From Dactylis glomerata (Eukaryota; Streptophyta; Magnoliopsida; Poales; Poaceae), in assembly GCA_007115705.1 (NCBI GenBank), contig QXEO01001137.1:310001-374000 (forward strand): a stretch of 64,000 nt of DNA, given 5' to 3'. A program made the position numbers and the translations under genes. Below, one piece after another: positions 1 to 11,182 of this stretch. Each line of letters starts with the position of its first letter. Within the stretch, counting starts at the first letter, position 1. The notes beneath the pieces were generated by a model that ran no database searches, was not told the origin of the DNA, and saw only the letters and a list, made by a program, of their open reading frames with translations.

Positions 1-174
1 ATGTTCCAATCCTGCATTAGAGACTAGAGTTTGGAAGTCCCGCAGGATTCCAGCTGCATTCATGAACTCTGAGCATGGATAAATTGAAGGAAAACCCCTC
101 TCTTCACGGTGAACTCTCATGACTTCATGCACTTCTAGTTCATGTTGAAAGAGTTGGTATGCATTCTTCTCCAT
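1..174 (-). pseudogene. N-terminus of ATHILA ORF1-like protein (cut by window edge)
   Basis: An open frame starts at an ATG read leftward from 174 and runs off the window start without a stop. It begins MEKNAYQLFQHELEVHEV and contains FPSIYPCSEFMNAAGI. This wording matches what I recall of the retroelement-specific ORF in Triticeae Athila-type elements (the ATHILA ORF-1 family), not a host gene. It lies downstream of gag and protease on the same strand, where Athila elements carry an additional ORF. No RT, RNase H or integrase lies between the protease and this ORF, so the element looks non-autonomous. The function of the protein is not known to me. The family assignment is from memory and moderately sure; the open frame is seen directly. 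Confidence 0.5.
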
Positions 175-348
175 TTCTGAAATTTTTAACAAACCCCATA
201 AAAAATGATTTCGAAACAAACAAGTGTAGGAAACTACTATAGGAAATTACTAGAGGGCTAACATGCACCAAAATAACATTTCTAAGCAATAGAACAAGCA
301 TGCAAACTCATTTCACCTGCAGCCTATAGAGCTAAAATACTCAAGAAA

Positions 349-798
349 TCTTATATTTACTAATTGGAGGCACCATACAAGCCTCCACATTAATCCTCAC
401 GTTTAACCAGTAAATAGCCTTTGGATAAAAGATAAACGGCTGAGATATCTCCTGTCACCGTAATGTCCATCTAGAGTACGATTCCGTATCTATCTCTCCA
501 CGAGACCTGACCTACCACGCTATTCCATGCAAGAGGATTCCTCCCTTGATCATCTCTAACAGACAAGGCGCTGTACCAACTGCCAGCAACACCATTATGA
601 CCCATCTAAGCTGATGCAGTTCACCATTGTTCCCCTATTCCTACCCCTAATGGATATGTATGGCATCTCATGGTGAACGTATGGGTATATATTGCTCCAA
701 TCAATTTGCTTTATTAACTAGATCCGGTTCATGGCTTACTCAATCAACATAGCTTACATCAGGTTTGTGGCAGGCACGCAGGGGTTAGTGTGCACTAG
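349..798 (+). mobile_element. Small Helitron-like element
   Basis: The left end TCTTATATTTACTAATTGG follows an A and closely matches the left end of the Helitron at 57664. The right end is CTAG at 795-798 followed by T, as expected for insertion between A and T. The hairpin expected before the CTAG is degraded here (GCAC and GTGC arms only). No coding sequence is seen. The left end is convincing by family similarity; the right end is a weaker inference. Confidence 0.45.
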
Positions 799-868
799 TA
801 CTCCACTAAACAAAATTCTACTTGGACAATCGAAGGAGTCACATACCGGAGAAGAAATGCTCCAAATC

Positions 869-1123
869 TTAGCAACAATGATGGGCTGAGCAATCAGATC
901 GAAAAATCGAGAAGGAGAGCAGCAAGAACGCGAGTTTGAGCTGGGGTGTCATGATTTTTCGGGAGAGAGAAAGAGCTGGGGAGGAAGAGATAAGTGAGAG
1001 GCCAGGGGGACCCCCCTCACAATAGGTGGGCACGGCCAGGCTTGGGCCGCACCCCCTGGTTGTGTGGTGGCGTGGTAGGTCCCCCTGAGGTCTCTCAGGT
1101 GCCTCTCTGCCCATTTTTGACAT
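869..1123 (-). promoter_or_regulatory. LTR-like GC-rich module inside the Athila-type element
   Basis: This block lies between the protease and the ATHILA-ORF1-like start. It repeats the plan of the LTR promoter of the same element: an A/T-rich stretch, a CACACAACCAGG-type GC-rich imperfect inverted repeat (about 1016-1078), then a pyrimidine-rich leader. It carries a short open frame of 84 codons that I do not regard as a gene. I see no clear TATA box, unlike the comparable module at 14340-14495. Internal promoter function is inferred. Confidence 0.35.
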
Positions 1124-1449
1124 AAAATTTTAAAAAGATTTTTCTAGAATTTTTCGAGAAACTTTACTTTCGAGGATTTTTCAGAAATTGACAACAGATT
1201 AAAAACTCGGAAAAACAAAGATGGCATGATTGCAAGCAAATCAAAACCAAGTACGCAGCAGCTCTAAGATATTCTAGTCTTGTAACTAACAAAGGGAACA
1301 AAAATGGTGAAAGTAAATATGAGTGAGGTAAAGTAAATGCGGTGAAAACGAAGTTTCATTCATATAAAATCACTTTGTTAACAAGGTTGATCAAGTCTTG
1401 TTACCAAACTAATTTGATATGAGGCAAAACTTTGCATTTCACTATATGC

Positions 1450-1810
1450 TTATGTTACCTCGACCTTGATAGGCATAGTCCCAATCATAACAATTTTATA
1501 TTCTTCCTTGGGCTTTCGCTCTGAACAAATAATTTGACCAACTCTGATGGTCTCAACATTCTTGATTGAATTTAGAGCATTCTTTCTATCGATCTTCTTG
1601 GGAAAATAGACCGTGTACTCTTTTCATTGACATTAAAAGTTACTTTTCCTTGATTGCAATTAATAACCACACCTGCAGTGTTTAGAAAAGGTCTCCCAAG
1701 AATAATAGACATATTATCATCTTCAGGCATTTCCAACACAACAAAGTCAGTTAATACCAAACAACTGTTAGCAACTTGAACAGGAACATTTTCACATATA
1801 TCAATAGGAA
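1450..1810 (-). pseudogene. Aspartic protease C-terminal half, separated by a Helitron
   Basis: Reading leftward from 1810, the frame encodes PIDICENVPVQVAN, then MSIILGRPFLNTAGVV. These are typical of the second half of Athila-type retropepsin, including the GRPFL region. The matching N-terminal half with its D-L-G-A-G active site ends at 3664. The two halves meet in frame when the intervening Helitron is disregarded. A frameshift near 1615 puts the annotated frame into a stop, while the shifted frame continues to a TAA at 1450-1452. No reverse transcriptase follows, which marks a non-autonomous element. Confidence 0.75.
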
Positions 1811-1821
1811 CTAGCAAGGAT

Positions 1822-1840
1822 GCCCGCGCATTTGCGCGGC
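1822..1840 (-). repeat. Helitron 3' terminal hairpin
   Basis: The arms are CCGCGC and GCGCGG with a short AT loop, lying about 8 bases before the terminal CTAG. This is the standard 3' end signal of Helitrons, where rolling-circle transfer is thought to stop. Confidence 0.8.
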
Positions 1841-3220
1841 TAGTTTTTTTAAAAAACTTTATCTTCAAAAAGGTTTTTTACACCACTGCGTGAGCTCTCT
1901 CAACTATTCCTATGTTAAAACTTCGTATATATAGATTGTAGTCCCGAGGAATCATGATTGGATAATTAAGTACATTAGATAGCTGATAGTATGGTACGTG
2001 AGTGTGAAAGATGGATGCAAAGCCATATACAGTGTCTCATGGAAATTTTAGTATTTTACCTCTTTGGTCCACTTCTTCTCAGTATATTTTTTGAGCAAAT
2101 CGCAGCAAAGGATGCAAACTATTTTGTGTACGATGCTTGTTAATTCTTAATTGTCTTTGTCAGTTAATGTAATATATTTGGCCTACCTCTTATGCATCCA
2201 TGCACGCTCATCCAAATTAACCAACTTGTATTTTTATGCATATTTCAATAAAAGAATCCATACTAATTATATATAGAAATTATGTTTTTGTCCACCTAGC
2301 TATTATGAATTTTATCTATAAACACTTATAGTAGTTTTAATTGCCATGGGTTGCATCTACTATAGTTTTTTCTTGAAAGACTCTAGACATCTGCCCATTA
2401 TAATCTATAAAACTTTTAGTGGTGCAGAGATATTTACCCTAGGTCGCAAAGGCGATGGGTCACTTTAAATCATGTTAATAATAGATAATAGTTTCTTTAT
2501 AAAGATCATTTTGCCTGAATCTTTATTATTTGAATTTAGCCAGAACGATTGATAGTGTAGAAACCGTTAGTATATAATATCGAGTACTATAATTTCAAGG
2601 GCGCTGCTTCCTTTACATATGAGGCATGGGTCGCCTTCTTACCTGAAACTAATTGTGATGTCTTCCATACATGAATCTACAGCCCCTTGCATTTGTATGC
2701 CTTCAGCTTTAATTGAATCGTCTACATGCAAATGCATAAGGAAAGGACAAACCTGCTTGAGTCATCAGAAAATATCAAAGTAATCAAGCCCAGCTGATCC
2801 AAATTGTATGTCGGGTCACCAGATCCTCTGCAGCCGTCAGGCCCGCACTGGTATTTGGTCCTTTGGGTCGGCAGGTCACCACCAATTCAAATCACTACAT
2901 AGACTTCAGATGTCATCACTTCTCGCCAGTTCAATATCGCTATACGGATTCCTCGAAAATCTTGACTTGGCATCTTTTGTGTTTTTCAGCTTGGTTTTGT
3001 CTTGACGCGAGATCGCCATTGTCGTGTGAAGCTAGCTTCGTCGGCGCAACTCTAAGATCGTGAGCACCTTCTGTGCTTGCTGTCAGCTTCGTTGCCGGCT
3101 TGCCGCGAGATCGCTGTCCTCGCATCGACCTAGCTTCGAGGGCGTGACATGGCTGTTGTCGCCTCGCATATCTTTAGCTCATTAAATTCTTTATGCTGCA
3201 TCAAGGATGTTGCCATCTCC

Positions 3221-3304
3221 AGATCCACATGATGGCCGTTGTAAAGCCAGATCAATCAGCCGAGATCTACATGACGGCCGTTGTGAAGCCGGATTGATCA
3301 GCCG
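3221..3304. repeat. 42-base tandem duplication inside the Helitron
   Basis: Two adjacent 42-base copies, 3221-3262 and 3263-3304, share AGATC-ACATGA-GGCCGTTGT and end in ATCAGCCG, with a few substitutions. This looks like a simple internal duplication of unknown role. Confidence 0.8.
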
Positions 3305-3663
3305 TCGAACATCTACCGCCTGCAAGTTGAAATCTCCGCCCAAGGGTTCCCCTTAGGCTGACTAATCGTCGTAGGCACCATCACTTAGGTAATCAATTTG
3401 TAATTGCTCCAGGACTCTACATAACCACCCCGATAAACGTGGATACCTTCTAAAAAAGTAGAACGTGATCGAGTATGGCTAGTACCGCTTACGGTCTTCT
3501 CTCTATGAGACGTTCAATCGGTCGTGTCAATTTTTTTCAGATGGATCGGTCATAGGTTATGTGCACGTTTTTCTAATATACGTCTGGCTAATCTAGTCCA
3601 TTGGTTTTACAATCTCTTATCTTCACCGTTGGTTGTTAGTTGTTTTAATAATATAAAGATAGA

Positions 3664-5942
3664 TAGTAGTAGACTTATCAGCCATTTAAAAAGATATATC
3701 AGTCGATACCAACTTTTCTAGATCAAGTCTCTTATAAAGAGAAAAAAGCATGACACTAACTCCGGCTCCCAAATCACATAAAGCAGTTCTAACATAGTTA
3801 TTTTTAATGGAGCAAGGAATAGTTGGTATACCTGGATCTCCAAACTTCTCCGGAACTTTACCATCAAAAGAATAATTAGCAAGTAAAGTGGAAATTTCCT
3901 CATTAGGAATCTTCCTTTTGTTAGTAATAATATCTTTCATATACTTTGAATAAGGAGGCATTTTAATAGCTTCAGTCAAAGGAATTTGCAAAAATAGAGG
4001 TCTCATCCATTCACAAAACCTGTTGTAGTGTTCTTCTTCCTTGGATTTGTGTTTCTTACCAGGAAAAGGCATTGGTTTCTGCACCCAAGGTTCTCTCTCA
4101 TTACCATGCTTGTTGGCAATGAAGTCTTCTTTGGTGCACTTTGCGTTCTTAGCAAGCTTTTCTGGTTCCTCTTTAACTTCTTCTTTGTCGAAAGCATCAC
4201 CTGGTTCAGTTTTAGCATCAATAGAAACACTGTTAGGATCTTTACCTGCCTTAGAGGATTCTGCAACTGTTTTATGCTTCTTCTTCTTCTTCTTGGAAGG
4301 AATATCATCTCTTGAAGCGCGTTGAGAATCTTGCTCGATCCTCTTAGGATGTCCTTCAGGATATAAGGGGTCTTGAGTGGTAGCACCTCCTCTTGTGCGT
4401 ATTTCACACGCTTGTTTTTCTCTTGCGGCATTAACTAGCAAGTCTTTTTGCACCTTGGTAAGCTAATCAATTTGAGTCTGAAGCATTTGAAAATGTTTGA
4501 TAAGTATTTTCACATCATTGGAGGTTCTCTCCACAATATCCTGCAACTTGTTAATAGCTCTAGAATTTTCCAACAAATGATTCTGCACCTTTCTATTAAA
4601 ATTATCTTGCTTAACAATAAAATTATCTAATTCATCTAAGCATTGACCAGGAGGTTTAGAGTAAGGAATATCTCTATCATCAAAGTGTTGGAGAGAGTGT
4701 ACCTCAATAGTAGATGAGTGAGGGATTGGCTTACATAATTCTTCTATATGAGGAAAATTCTTCACATCTTCGGATTTAATACCTTTCTCCTTAAGAGATT
4801 TCTTGGCTTCCCTTATAGCTTCATCATTTAATTCAATCATTCCTCTCTTCTTCGGTGTCGGCTCTGGAATCGGCGCAGGTGTTGGTGCTGGTGTTGGCTC
4901 AACTAGAGTCCAATCATCATGATTCCAACTTATTTTTGCCATTAATTCTTCAGCTTCAGCCGGAGTTCTTTCCCTGAAAACACAACCAGCACAACTATCC
5001 AGATATGTCTTAGATTCATCTGTTAGTCCATTATAAAATATATCAAGGAGTTCATTTTTAGGCAATGGCTCCTTAGGCAAAGCTCTAATTAAAGAACAAA
5101 ACCTTGTCCAAGATTCAGGCAATATATCTCCTTTTCCCTGTTCAAAATAAAAGATTTTCTGCACGGCAGCATGTTGAGCACTAGCAGGAAAATATTTCTG
5201 AAAGAAAGCATTAACCAAAGCAATAGGACTATGAATAGATCCAGGAGACAAGTTATTAAACCAAGTTTTAGCTGCATCTTTCAACGAGAAAGGAAAAAAT
5301 TTAGCAACAAAGTAAGTGCGAAGCTTAATATCATCAGAAAACAGATTACTCAAAGTAGAAAGCTCATTCATGTGCTCCATATCACTTTCATTCTCAGTAC
5401 CACAAAAAGGTTCTTTCTCAACAATAGATATGTAAGATAAATCTAAAAGAGAAATCATAATCCTTATCTCTAATATTTATGGGAGAAGCAGCAAACTTAG
5501 GATCAGGAGATAACTTATATCTAACAGCACGTCTCGCTAGAAGTTCCTTAACAGCTTTAGCATCACGAGTAGCCTGAGCTTCGGCAATAAAACCATCGTC
5601 AAGCTCAATATAAGCGTCATCAAAATCATCACTAGGACATTCCCTAGACTCAGGTGAACTAACAGGTGTAACAGTGGTGTTTCCCATCTTAGTTCTACCA
5701 ATTGTAGCATCTAAGAAGGAACCTAGCGAACCACTCTCATCAAGCACAGTAGAAGCATCATCTAAATTATCAGTGGCATTTTCAAGCTCAGCAAAAGAAG
5801 TAGCAGTAGCGTGTGCGTGTGGTGGTGTAAGCAACTTACTCATAACAGATGGTGAATCAAGAGCAACAGAGGTGTTCAAAGTCGTACCTCTTCTTGTAGT
5901 GGATGGCAATATAGGAACTTTTCCATCACGAGGTTTACCCAT
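3664..5942 (-). pseudogene. gag and protease N-terminal half of an Athila-type element
   Basis: The likely start is the ATG at 5942 (MGKPRDGKVPILPS), downstream of the PBS. The first part runs to about 5458, where a frameshift moves the frame. The following segment is a clear retrotransposon gag domain: FFPFSLKDAAKTWFNNL, then an FQKYFP stretch. A Pro-rich spacer follows (PTPAPTPAPIPEPTP), then a lysine-rich linker and a retropepsin with the D-L-G-A-G active site near 3765. In-frame stops lie at 4463-4465 (TAG) and 3686-3688 (TAA). The frame is cut at 3664 by the Helitron. Gag would form the particle and the protease would process it; with these breaks the copy is not functional. Confidence 0.8.
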
Positions 5943-6001
5943 GATGAAAGGATTGCAGCGAACAATATGAATTTCAAGTGAACTTACAAATAAAGCTATG
6001 C

Positions 6002-6019
6002 TCCCCGGCAACGGCGCCA
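6002..6019 (-). other. Primer binding site, tRNA-Asp type
   Basis: The plus strand reads TCCCCGGCAACGGCGCCA, which is the 3' end of plant tRNA-Asp including CCA. The minus strand is therefore complementary to that tRNA and serves as the PBS. It lies 11 bases inside the LTR end. It is not a tRNA gene. Confidence 0.85.
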
Positions 6020-6030
6020 GAAAATAGTCT

Positions 6031-7426
6031 TGATGACCCACAAGTATAGGGGATCACAACAGTCTTCGAGGGAAGTAAAACCCAAATTTATTGATTCGAC
6101 ACAAGGGGAGCCAAAGGATATTTATAAGCCTTAACAGATGAGTTGTCAATTCAGCTGCACCTGGAAACAGACTTGCTCGCAGCGGTTTATCAGTAGCAAC
6201 AGTTTTATAGTGGTGATAGTAGTGAAATAGTAACAGCAGTAGTAAAATAAAAGCGGTAATAGTAGCAATAATAAACAGTAGGATCAAATACTGTAGGCAT
6301 AGGGATGGATGTACGGGCGTTGCATGGATAAGATAATTCATGAAATTAGAGAAACATGGGCAATTGCAGATAAATAAGATAAAGCATCCTAGTACTAAAC
6401 AATCATAGGCATGTGTTCCGTATATAGTCGTACGTGCTCGCAATAAGAAACTTGCATGACATCTTTTGTCCTACCAGCCTGTTGCAGTAGGGCCTCAAGG
6501 GAAACTACTGGTAATTAAGTTACTCCTTTTAATAAGTACCGGAGCAAACAATTAACACTCGGTGAACACATGTGATCCTCACATCATAGCCATCCCCTCC
6601 AGTTATCCCAATTTCTGTCACTTTGGGGCCTCGGGTTCCGGACAACAATATGTGTAAACAACTTGCAGGTAAGATCATAAATAACAAGTATCATCATAAA
6701 ACAATAACAAGTTCAGATCTGAAATCATGGCACTCTGGCCCAAAGTGACAAGCATTAAGCACAACAAGTTGCAACAATGTCATAAGCACTAATAAAAGAT
6801 ACTAGGCACTATGCCCTAACAATCTCATAGCAAATTACATGAATGATCTCATCCAATCCCTACCATCCCCTTCACCTACAGCAGGAATTACTCACACAGG
6901 GATGGGGGAGTCATGGATGGTTGATGGAGGGACGTCGGTGATGATGGTGATGAAGATCTCCTCCAAATCCCCGTCCCGGCAGGGTGCCAGAACAGAGTTT
7001 TTGGTTCCGAATCGCGATTTCTGAAGGTGGCGGCGCAGCGGAAGTCTATCTGGGAAAAACATCGAACCCCCGCTCCTTTCAGGTCAGAGGGTATATCTAG
7101 GCGGAAGGAGGGGTCGAGGCGATGGCCGAGGCGGTCACACAACAGGTGTGCGCGGCCAGGCCTGGGCCGCACCCCCTGGTTGTGTGGTGGCCTCCCAGCC
7201 CCTCTCCGTCTCGTCTTCTGGCTCCGTGGGTCTTCTGGTGAAATAGGATTTTTGCAATATTTTCCCGGATTTTTACTAAAAGTTGGATTTCTGCACAAAA
7301 ATGAGACACCAGAGCAATTCTGCTGAAAACAGCGTTAGTCCATGTTAGTTGCATTCAAAACACACAAATTACAGGAGAAACAACAGCAAAAGTGTTTGGG
7401 AAAGTAGATACGTTTTGGACATATCA
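6031..7426 (-). repeat. Athila-type LTR (about 1.4 kb)
   Basis: On the minus strand it starts TGATATGTCC at 7426 and ends GGGTCATCA at 6031. It is flanked by a PBS on its downstream side (6019-6002) and by a polypurine tract on its upstream side (7440-7427), so it acts as a 5' LTR and a 3' LTR at once. The inferred promoter has TATA-like TAGATATACC (7099-7090) preceded by a GC-rich inverted repeat with CACACAAC-AGG and CCTGGTTGTGTG arms (7136-7188). Short ORFs inside are shadows. Confidence 0.8.
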
Positions 7427-8209
7427 ATTCCCCCCAAGCTTAGCTATTTGCTTGTCCTCAAGCAATTCAGTTAACAACTGAGAGCGATAAAAGAAACTTT
7501 CACGAACACATTTGCTTCATAAGATGTACATATTCTAACTATATGATCAAGTACTCAGGTAATTCATAATAAGAAATATGCAACTAATGTTACCTCATAG
7601 TCGAGCAAGCTATGAAAGAGTGCCAATATACTAATAACAAGTAACAGGAAACATAAGAAGTTGCAAGATCATAATGCTCATAAATGATATGAAAGAGTGG
7701 TATCCCGCTTGGCTTTGTTTGTGGAGCAAAACATAAATGTTGAGGCACCTCTGAAGTCCAAGGGAAGACTAGAAGTAAAAATATCAAAGATACAAGCATC
7801 AAAGTTATACCACAATTAAACATGTTCTGGGACAAGCACATTACACTAAGAATAACAACTATGCTCTCAAGAAGGTGCTTTAAAGTTAGAAGGTGAAGAC
7901 TCAACGTAAAAGTAAAAGAAAGGCCCTTCGCAGAGGGAAGCAGTGATTTAACATGTGCTAGAGCTTTTCATTTATAAAATAGAGATAAAAATTTATTTTG
8001 AGAGGTGGTTGTTTCATGTCAACGACTGGCAATGGGGACTTGCTATCTTCCATAATAAACAAGTGAGAGCGGTTTTGAGTTCTTTGATAATTTGGCACAT
8101 TGGTGCTCTTTTATAAAGCTTTGGCATTCCTCCCCACCTTTTTTCCTTTCTCAAACCATGGCTAACCGATTCCATCGGGTGCCCACCAACTTTCACATAC
8201 CAAATTAGA
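7427..8209 (-). mobile_element. 3' internal region of an Athila-type element with polypurine tract
   Basis: Immediately before the LTR start, the minus strand reads AAGCTTGGGGGGAAT (7441-7427), a polypurine tract for plus-strand priming. The rest is the non-coding 3' block shared with the elements at 12540-13300 and 42500-43400. It includes a segment with CACCCGATGGAATCGG and a ccatgg motif (about 8155-8195). No gene is seen. Confidence 0.7.
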
Positions 8210-8262
8210 GGAGAAACAACAGCAAAAGTGTTCGGGAAAGTAGATACGTTTTGGACGTATCA
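8210..8262 (-). repeat. Tip of an Athila-type LTR fused to a 3' internal region
   Basis: The minus strand starts TGATACGTCCAAAACGTATC at 8262 and matches the first 50 or so bases of the LTR ending at 7426. It then passes directly into the 3' internal block. Most of the LTR, the PBS and the genes of this unit are missing, so a large internal deletion has occurred. It sits in the gag of the Tat-type element to the right. Confidence 0.75.
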
Positions 8263-10400
8263 TAGTCCCCGGCTGCCTTGGTCGGCTGCCGGTTCTTGTT
8301 CCCTTGCGCTTCAGCCGGCAGGCTCGGCGGTGGGCCTGGCAGTTGATGGTTGCCTTGCTCCAGGTCTCTGGTGAAACTGTACTGGCGAGTAGTGTGTGTC
8401 GCCGGCTTGCCTGGGACGCTGTGAAACTTACTGGGTTGATCCTGCATCACTTCGATGGTGTACTTATCCTTGCTGAACTTGTCTCCTTTGCGCTTCTGGC
8501 TTCCACCCGTAGTCCCCGGGCTTCCTTGGACAGCAGCCACCTGCTTGGAGCCGTACTTGTTGTCATGACGCTCATCTTTCCTCTTGCTGTGGCGGTCACG
8601 GTTGTGATGTCCGCCCTGGCCAGATGCCGTCTAGGACTGGCCTCCGGCCGGCGCCGGCTCGAGGTACTGAACCCTTGCGGCGAAGTTGGGTGAAGCGTAC
8701 TTGTCCGCTATTGCCATGAAATCGTCCATTATCTTTGGCTCAGTTTTGTGGAGCTTATGCTTCAGCAAGGTCCCTTCCCTGCATCCATCAGTGAAGTAGC
8801 CGATGGCCTGCTCCTTGCCCACTCCTTCGCATGAGTTGCGCAGCTCCGACCATCTCGTGAGGTATTCACGGTCTGGCTCGTCTGGGCCTTGCTTGCAGAG
8901 AGCCAGGGCGGGGAGGTCGCTTGTAAGTCCTAGTGAAGTTCTTGATGAACGCTTCCTTGAAATCATGCCATGAGTTAATCTGCAGAGCCGACAGGCTGTT
9001 GAGCCATGTCCGGGCAGATCCTGTGAGCATGAGTGGTGCATAGCGCACCGCTGTCCTTTTATTGCCGCCCGCGATGTCGACGGCGGTGCCTTAATTTGAC
9101 AGCCAGTCCTCCCGCTTCACCGCCCCAGTGTACTTAGGCATGTCGTGCGGAAGTGCGAATTTAGCCGGGAAGGGCTCGCTGCGGATGCGGGGGCCGAAGC
9201 AGACCGGCTCCACCGAGGATTCCTCCTCATCGAGCTTGGAGTCCGCCAGCTAGTTGAGCCGGTGGCGAGCGTCATCCTTTGGTGGGTCGATGCGCTCTCT
9301 GATCCTCAGGCTCACGTGCGAGCGGGCCGGCTAGTGACCTTGAGCGCCTTGGCCGGCTCCTGGAGCCGGTGCTGCTTGCGCCACAGACTTGCCGCATGCC
9401 GGCTCCGCTGCGTCTGGCCGAGGAGGATTGTGCGGCTTGCTGGTGACTGCAGCCGGATCTCGGGGCTGCCGGCTGTGGTGGCCAGAGTGCTGGGTGCGAT
9501 GGTTTCCACCGCTCTTGCCGGGAGCTTGGTTGCTTCGGCTGTGCTCCGCTTGGCCTTGATTGGGTGATGAAGCCTGCTGCGCCTGGGACTTGTCTCGGCC
9601 AGCTACGATGATGCAGTTGTTGCATCGTGTGCTGCTCACCTTTCTTTCTGGCTCCATCGCCTGCTGCTGCAGATCAGCGGTGTCCAGGAGTTCCTGGAGC
9701 TGGGCTTGCTTCTCCCGCAGATCATCGCCTTGCAGACCGGCCAGTTCGGAGGTGATGTAGCGTGCGGCACGGAGGTTCTTCATGGGCGTGCTGTAGGTAG
9801 GCTTGGCGATGACTGGAGGTAATTTCGCCGAGGGGGCCGCCTAGTTCAGCTCTGCGCCCAGATCGCGCAGCATGGAGAGGACGCGCCGACAAGTGTCTTC
9901 GATGCCGATCGCCTCTTTGAGGAGGGTACGGCGTGTCTGCTCCAGCTGCTCGGAGAGCTTGGCTGGATCGGCGGTGAGGTCGAGTGGTGCGCATAGGTCC
10001 ATGATGGCGGAATCCAGGATGTCCCGCTCTGGAGGTGGAAGATCTTGCTTCGGCGGAGGTGGACACTCGAGCGGCGGGCGCGCGGTGCACGGTGGGTCGT
10101 CGCCACCATCTTCCTCCAGGGCCAGCACTTCGACCATGGGGCAAAGGTCGCTGCTTTCACTTTAGTCTGAACCTGTGTCACAGAGGGGGTCAAGCACATC
10201 GGTTACCTCTTCTGGGAAAGGCTTGGCGACGTAGAAGCGGTGGCCGCCGACGTCGAGGAAGGAGCCGCTATCGCCAAAACCGTCCTTGAAGCAGGCAAGA
10301 TTGTCACTGACACAGTCAAAGGTGCCGAACCTCCAGATGAGGCCGGAGGCGACCTTCTCGCCGAGAGTCGATGGGGATCCCGGCCGGAACTTCACTCCGG
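8263..10400 (-). pseudogene. Tat-lineage gag (several stops and frameshifts)
   Basis: From the PBS side, the frame reads GVKFRPGSPSTLGE, then an acidic region. A helical N-terminal domain follows (DLCAPLDLTADPAKLSEQLEQ, about 10020-9845), then a Gln/Pro-rich linker. The gag core comes next (APLMLTGSARTWLNSL, about 9040-8960), and finally a CCHC-like region (SKFHSVPGKPATHTTRQ, about 8440-8390). A homologous C-terminal region occurs at 62752-63024. Stops at several places and a frameshift near 8930 inactivate it. The frame is cut at 8263 by the Athila-type insertion, so its pol genes lie left of the window. Confidence 0.7.
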
Positions 10401-10416
10401 TCGTCGCTGCGTGTTG

Positions 10417-10434
10417 CCCCACGGTGGGCGCCAA
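10417..10434 (-). other. Primer binding site of the Tat-type element
   Basis: The minus strand reads TTGGCGCCCACCGTGGGG directly after the LTR end (ACGACA at 10436). The position and TGGCGCC core identify it as a PBS. I do not assign the tRNA. Confidence 0.7.
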
Positions 10435-10435
10435 C

Positions 10436-11182
10436 TGTCGTGGGATTTTAGTGACAGTAGCCATGCGAATGGCTTAATGGAGGGGCTTGATGGTGTGCGA
10501 CGATGGGTCCGGCTCGAGATTGTGTAACTAGGACACCAACGGTTTACCCAGGTTCAGGGCCCTCCACGCCGGAGGTAACACCCCTACTTCCTGCCTTGTT
10601 TCTTATTATCAGCACACGGTGGCTACAAGGCTCCTCGAGCTGTTCGGTCTAGAGGAAGAAGAAGAAGGATCGGATCTCCCTAGTCTAAGTGTCCAGACCC
10701 CCTTATATAGGCGAGGGTCTGGTTACAGGTTAGGTGGCCGGCTGCCCGGCTGCCGGCTCCTCCGTGGCCGCGATCTTGACATGGCCCCGCCGTCTTCTAG
10801 CTCTCTGCCTGACGCTGGCAACTTTATAAAGTGCCTTTTCCCCTCTGAACAGCATCTTCATGGCATATCCCCTCTGCTTTCCCTCGGATCCTTTCGTGGA
10901 GGAGGGTCTTGCTCGCTGATTGGTCGAGGCCGAGCGTGGCTGGCATCACGCTTGTCTCCCGCGTGTGTCGATCTTGTCAGGGCCAGGCCGCTTTTGGCAA
11001 AGTGGCCGTTGGAGGAGTTTCGTCGTCTTCGCCGGCTCCGGCTCTCCTCGGTGAAGTTGCCAGCCGGCTGTTGGCGCAGCCGGCCCTTCAGGTGGAGCCG
11101 GCTTTTCTGGCTTAACGCCGTGGAGATTCCTGGGACGGTAGCCGGCAGATGGCTCTGCCGTTGGCCTACCCTGATAGTCATC
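10436..11182 (-). repeat. Tat-type LTR, truncated at its 5' end
   Basis: The minus-strand end is CCCACGACA at 10436, next to the PBS. A second partial copy lies at 39802-40121. The distal end is replaced near 11182 by a plus-strand Athila-type LTR fragment. The TATA box lies inside an inverted repeat (10693-10722). Confidence 0.75.
10693..10722 (-). promoter_or_regulatory. TATA box within a hairpin, Tat-type LTR
   Basis: The minus strand carries CTATATAAGG (10710-10701) between the arms CCAGACCC and GGGTCTGG. The same layout, with a paired base change in the arms, is found at 40059-40088. It is probably the LTR core promoter. Confidence 0.6.

Larger units (their letters stand above)
1811..3663 (-). 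mobile_element. Non-autonomous Helitron inserted in a retrotransposon protease
   Basis: On the minus strand it begins TCTATCTTTATATT at 3663, directly after an A. It ends with a GC-rich hairpin (1822-1840), a short spacer and CTAG at 1814-1811, followed by T at 1810. These are the hallmarks of a Helitron inserted between A and T with no target duplication. Disregarding 1811-3663 brings the protease halves together in frame, which fixes both ends to the base. No Rep/helicase ORF is present, so it depends on another element in trans. The interior is non-coding apart from a short tandem duplication. Confidence 0.88.
1..7426 (-). mobile_element. Non-autonomous Athila-type Ty3/gypsy element, left end outside the window
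   Basis: Reading leftward the order is LTR (7426-6031), tRNA-Asp-type PBS (6019-6002), gag (from 5942), protease (to about 1450), an untranslated stretch with a GC-rich promoter-like module, and an ATHILA-ORF1-like start (174-1). No polymerase genes are seen. A Helitron (1811-3663) splits the protease, and a smaller Helitron-like insertion (349-798) sits before the last ORF. The 3' LTR must lie left of the window. Confidence 0.75.
8263..11182 (-). mobile_element. Tat-lineage Ty3/gypsy element, 5' part
   Basis: It consists of a truncated 5' LTR (10436-11182), PBS (10417-10434) and gag. Its LTR is the same family as the remnant at 39802-40121, which terminates an element with dual RNase H. On that basis I place it in the Tat lineage. 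Confidence 0.7.

Noticed and set aside
6002..6019. Possible tRNA-Asp 3' end (also at 19337, 28916, 60058 and, inverted, 40324)
   Set aside because: Only the last 18 bases match, always next to an LTR. These are primer binding sites, not tRNA genes.
8304..8693. Plus-strand frame opposite Tat-type gag
   Set aside because: It is a shadow frame of GC-rich gag on the minus strand.
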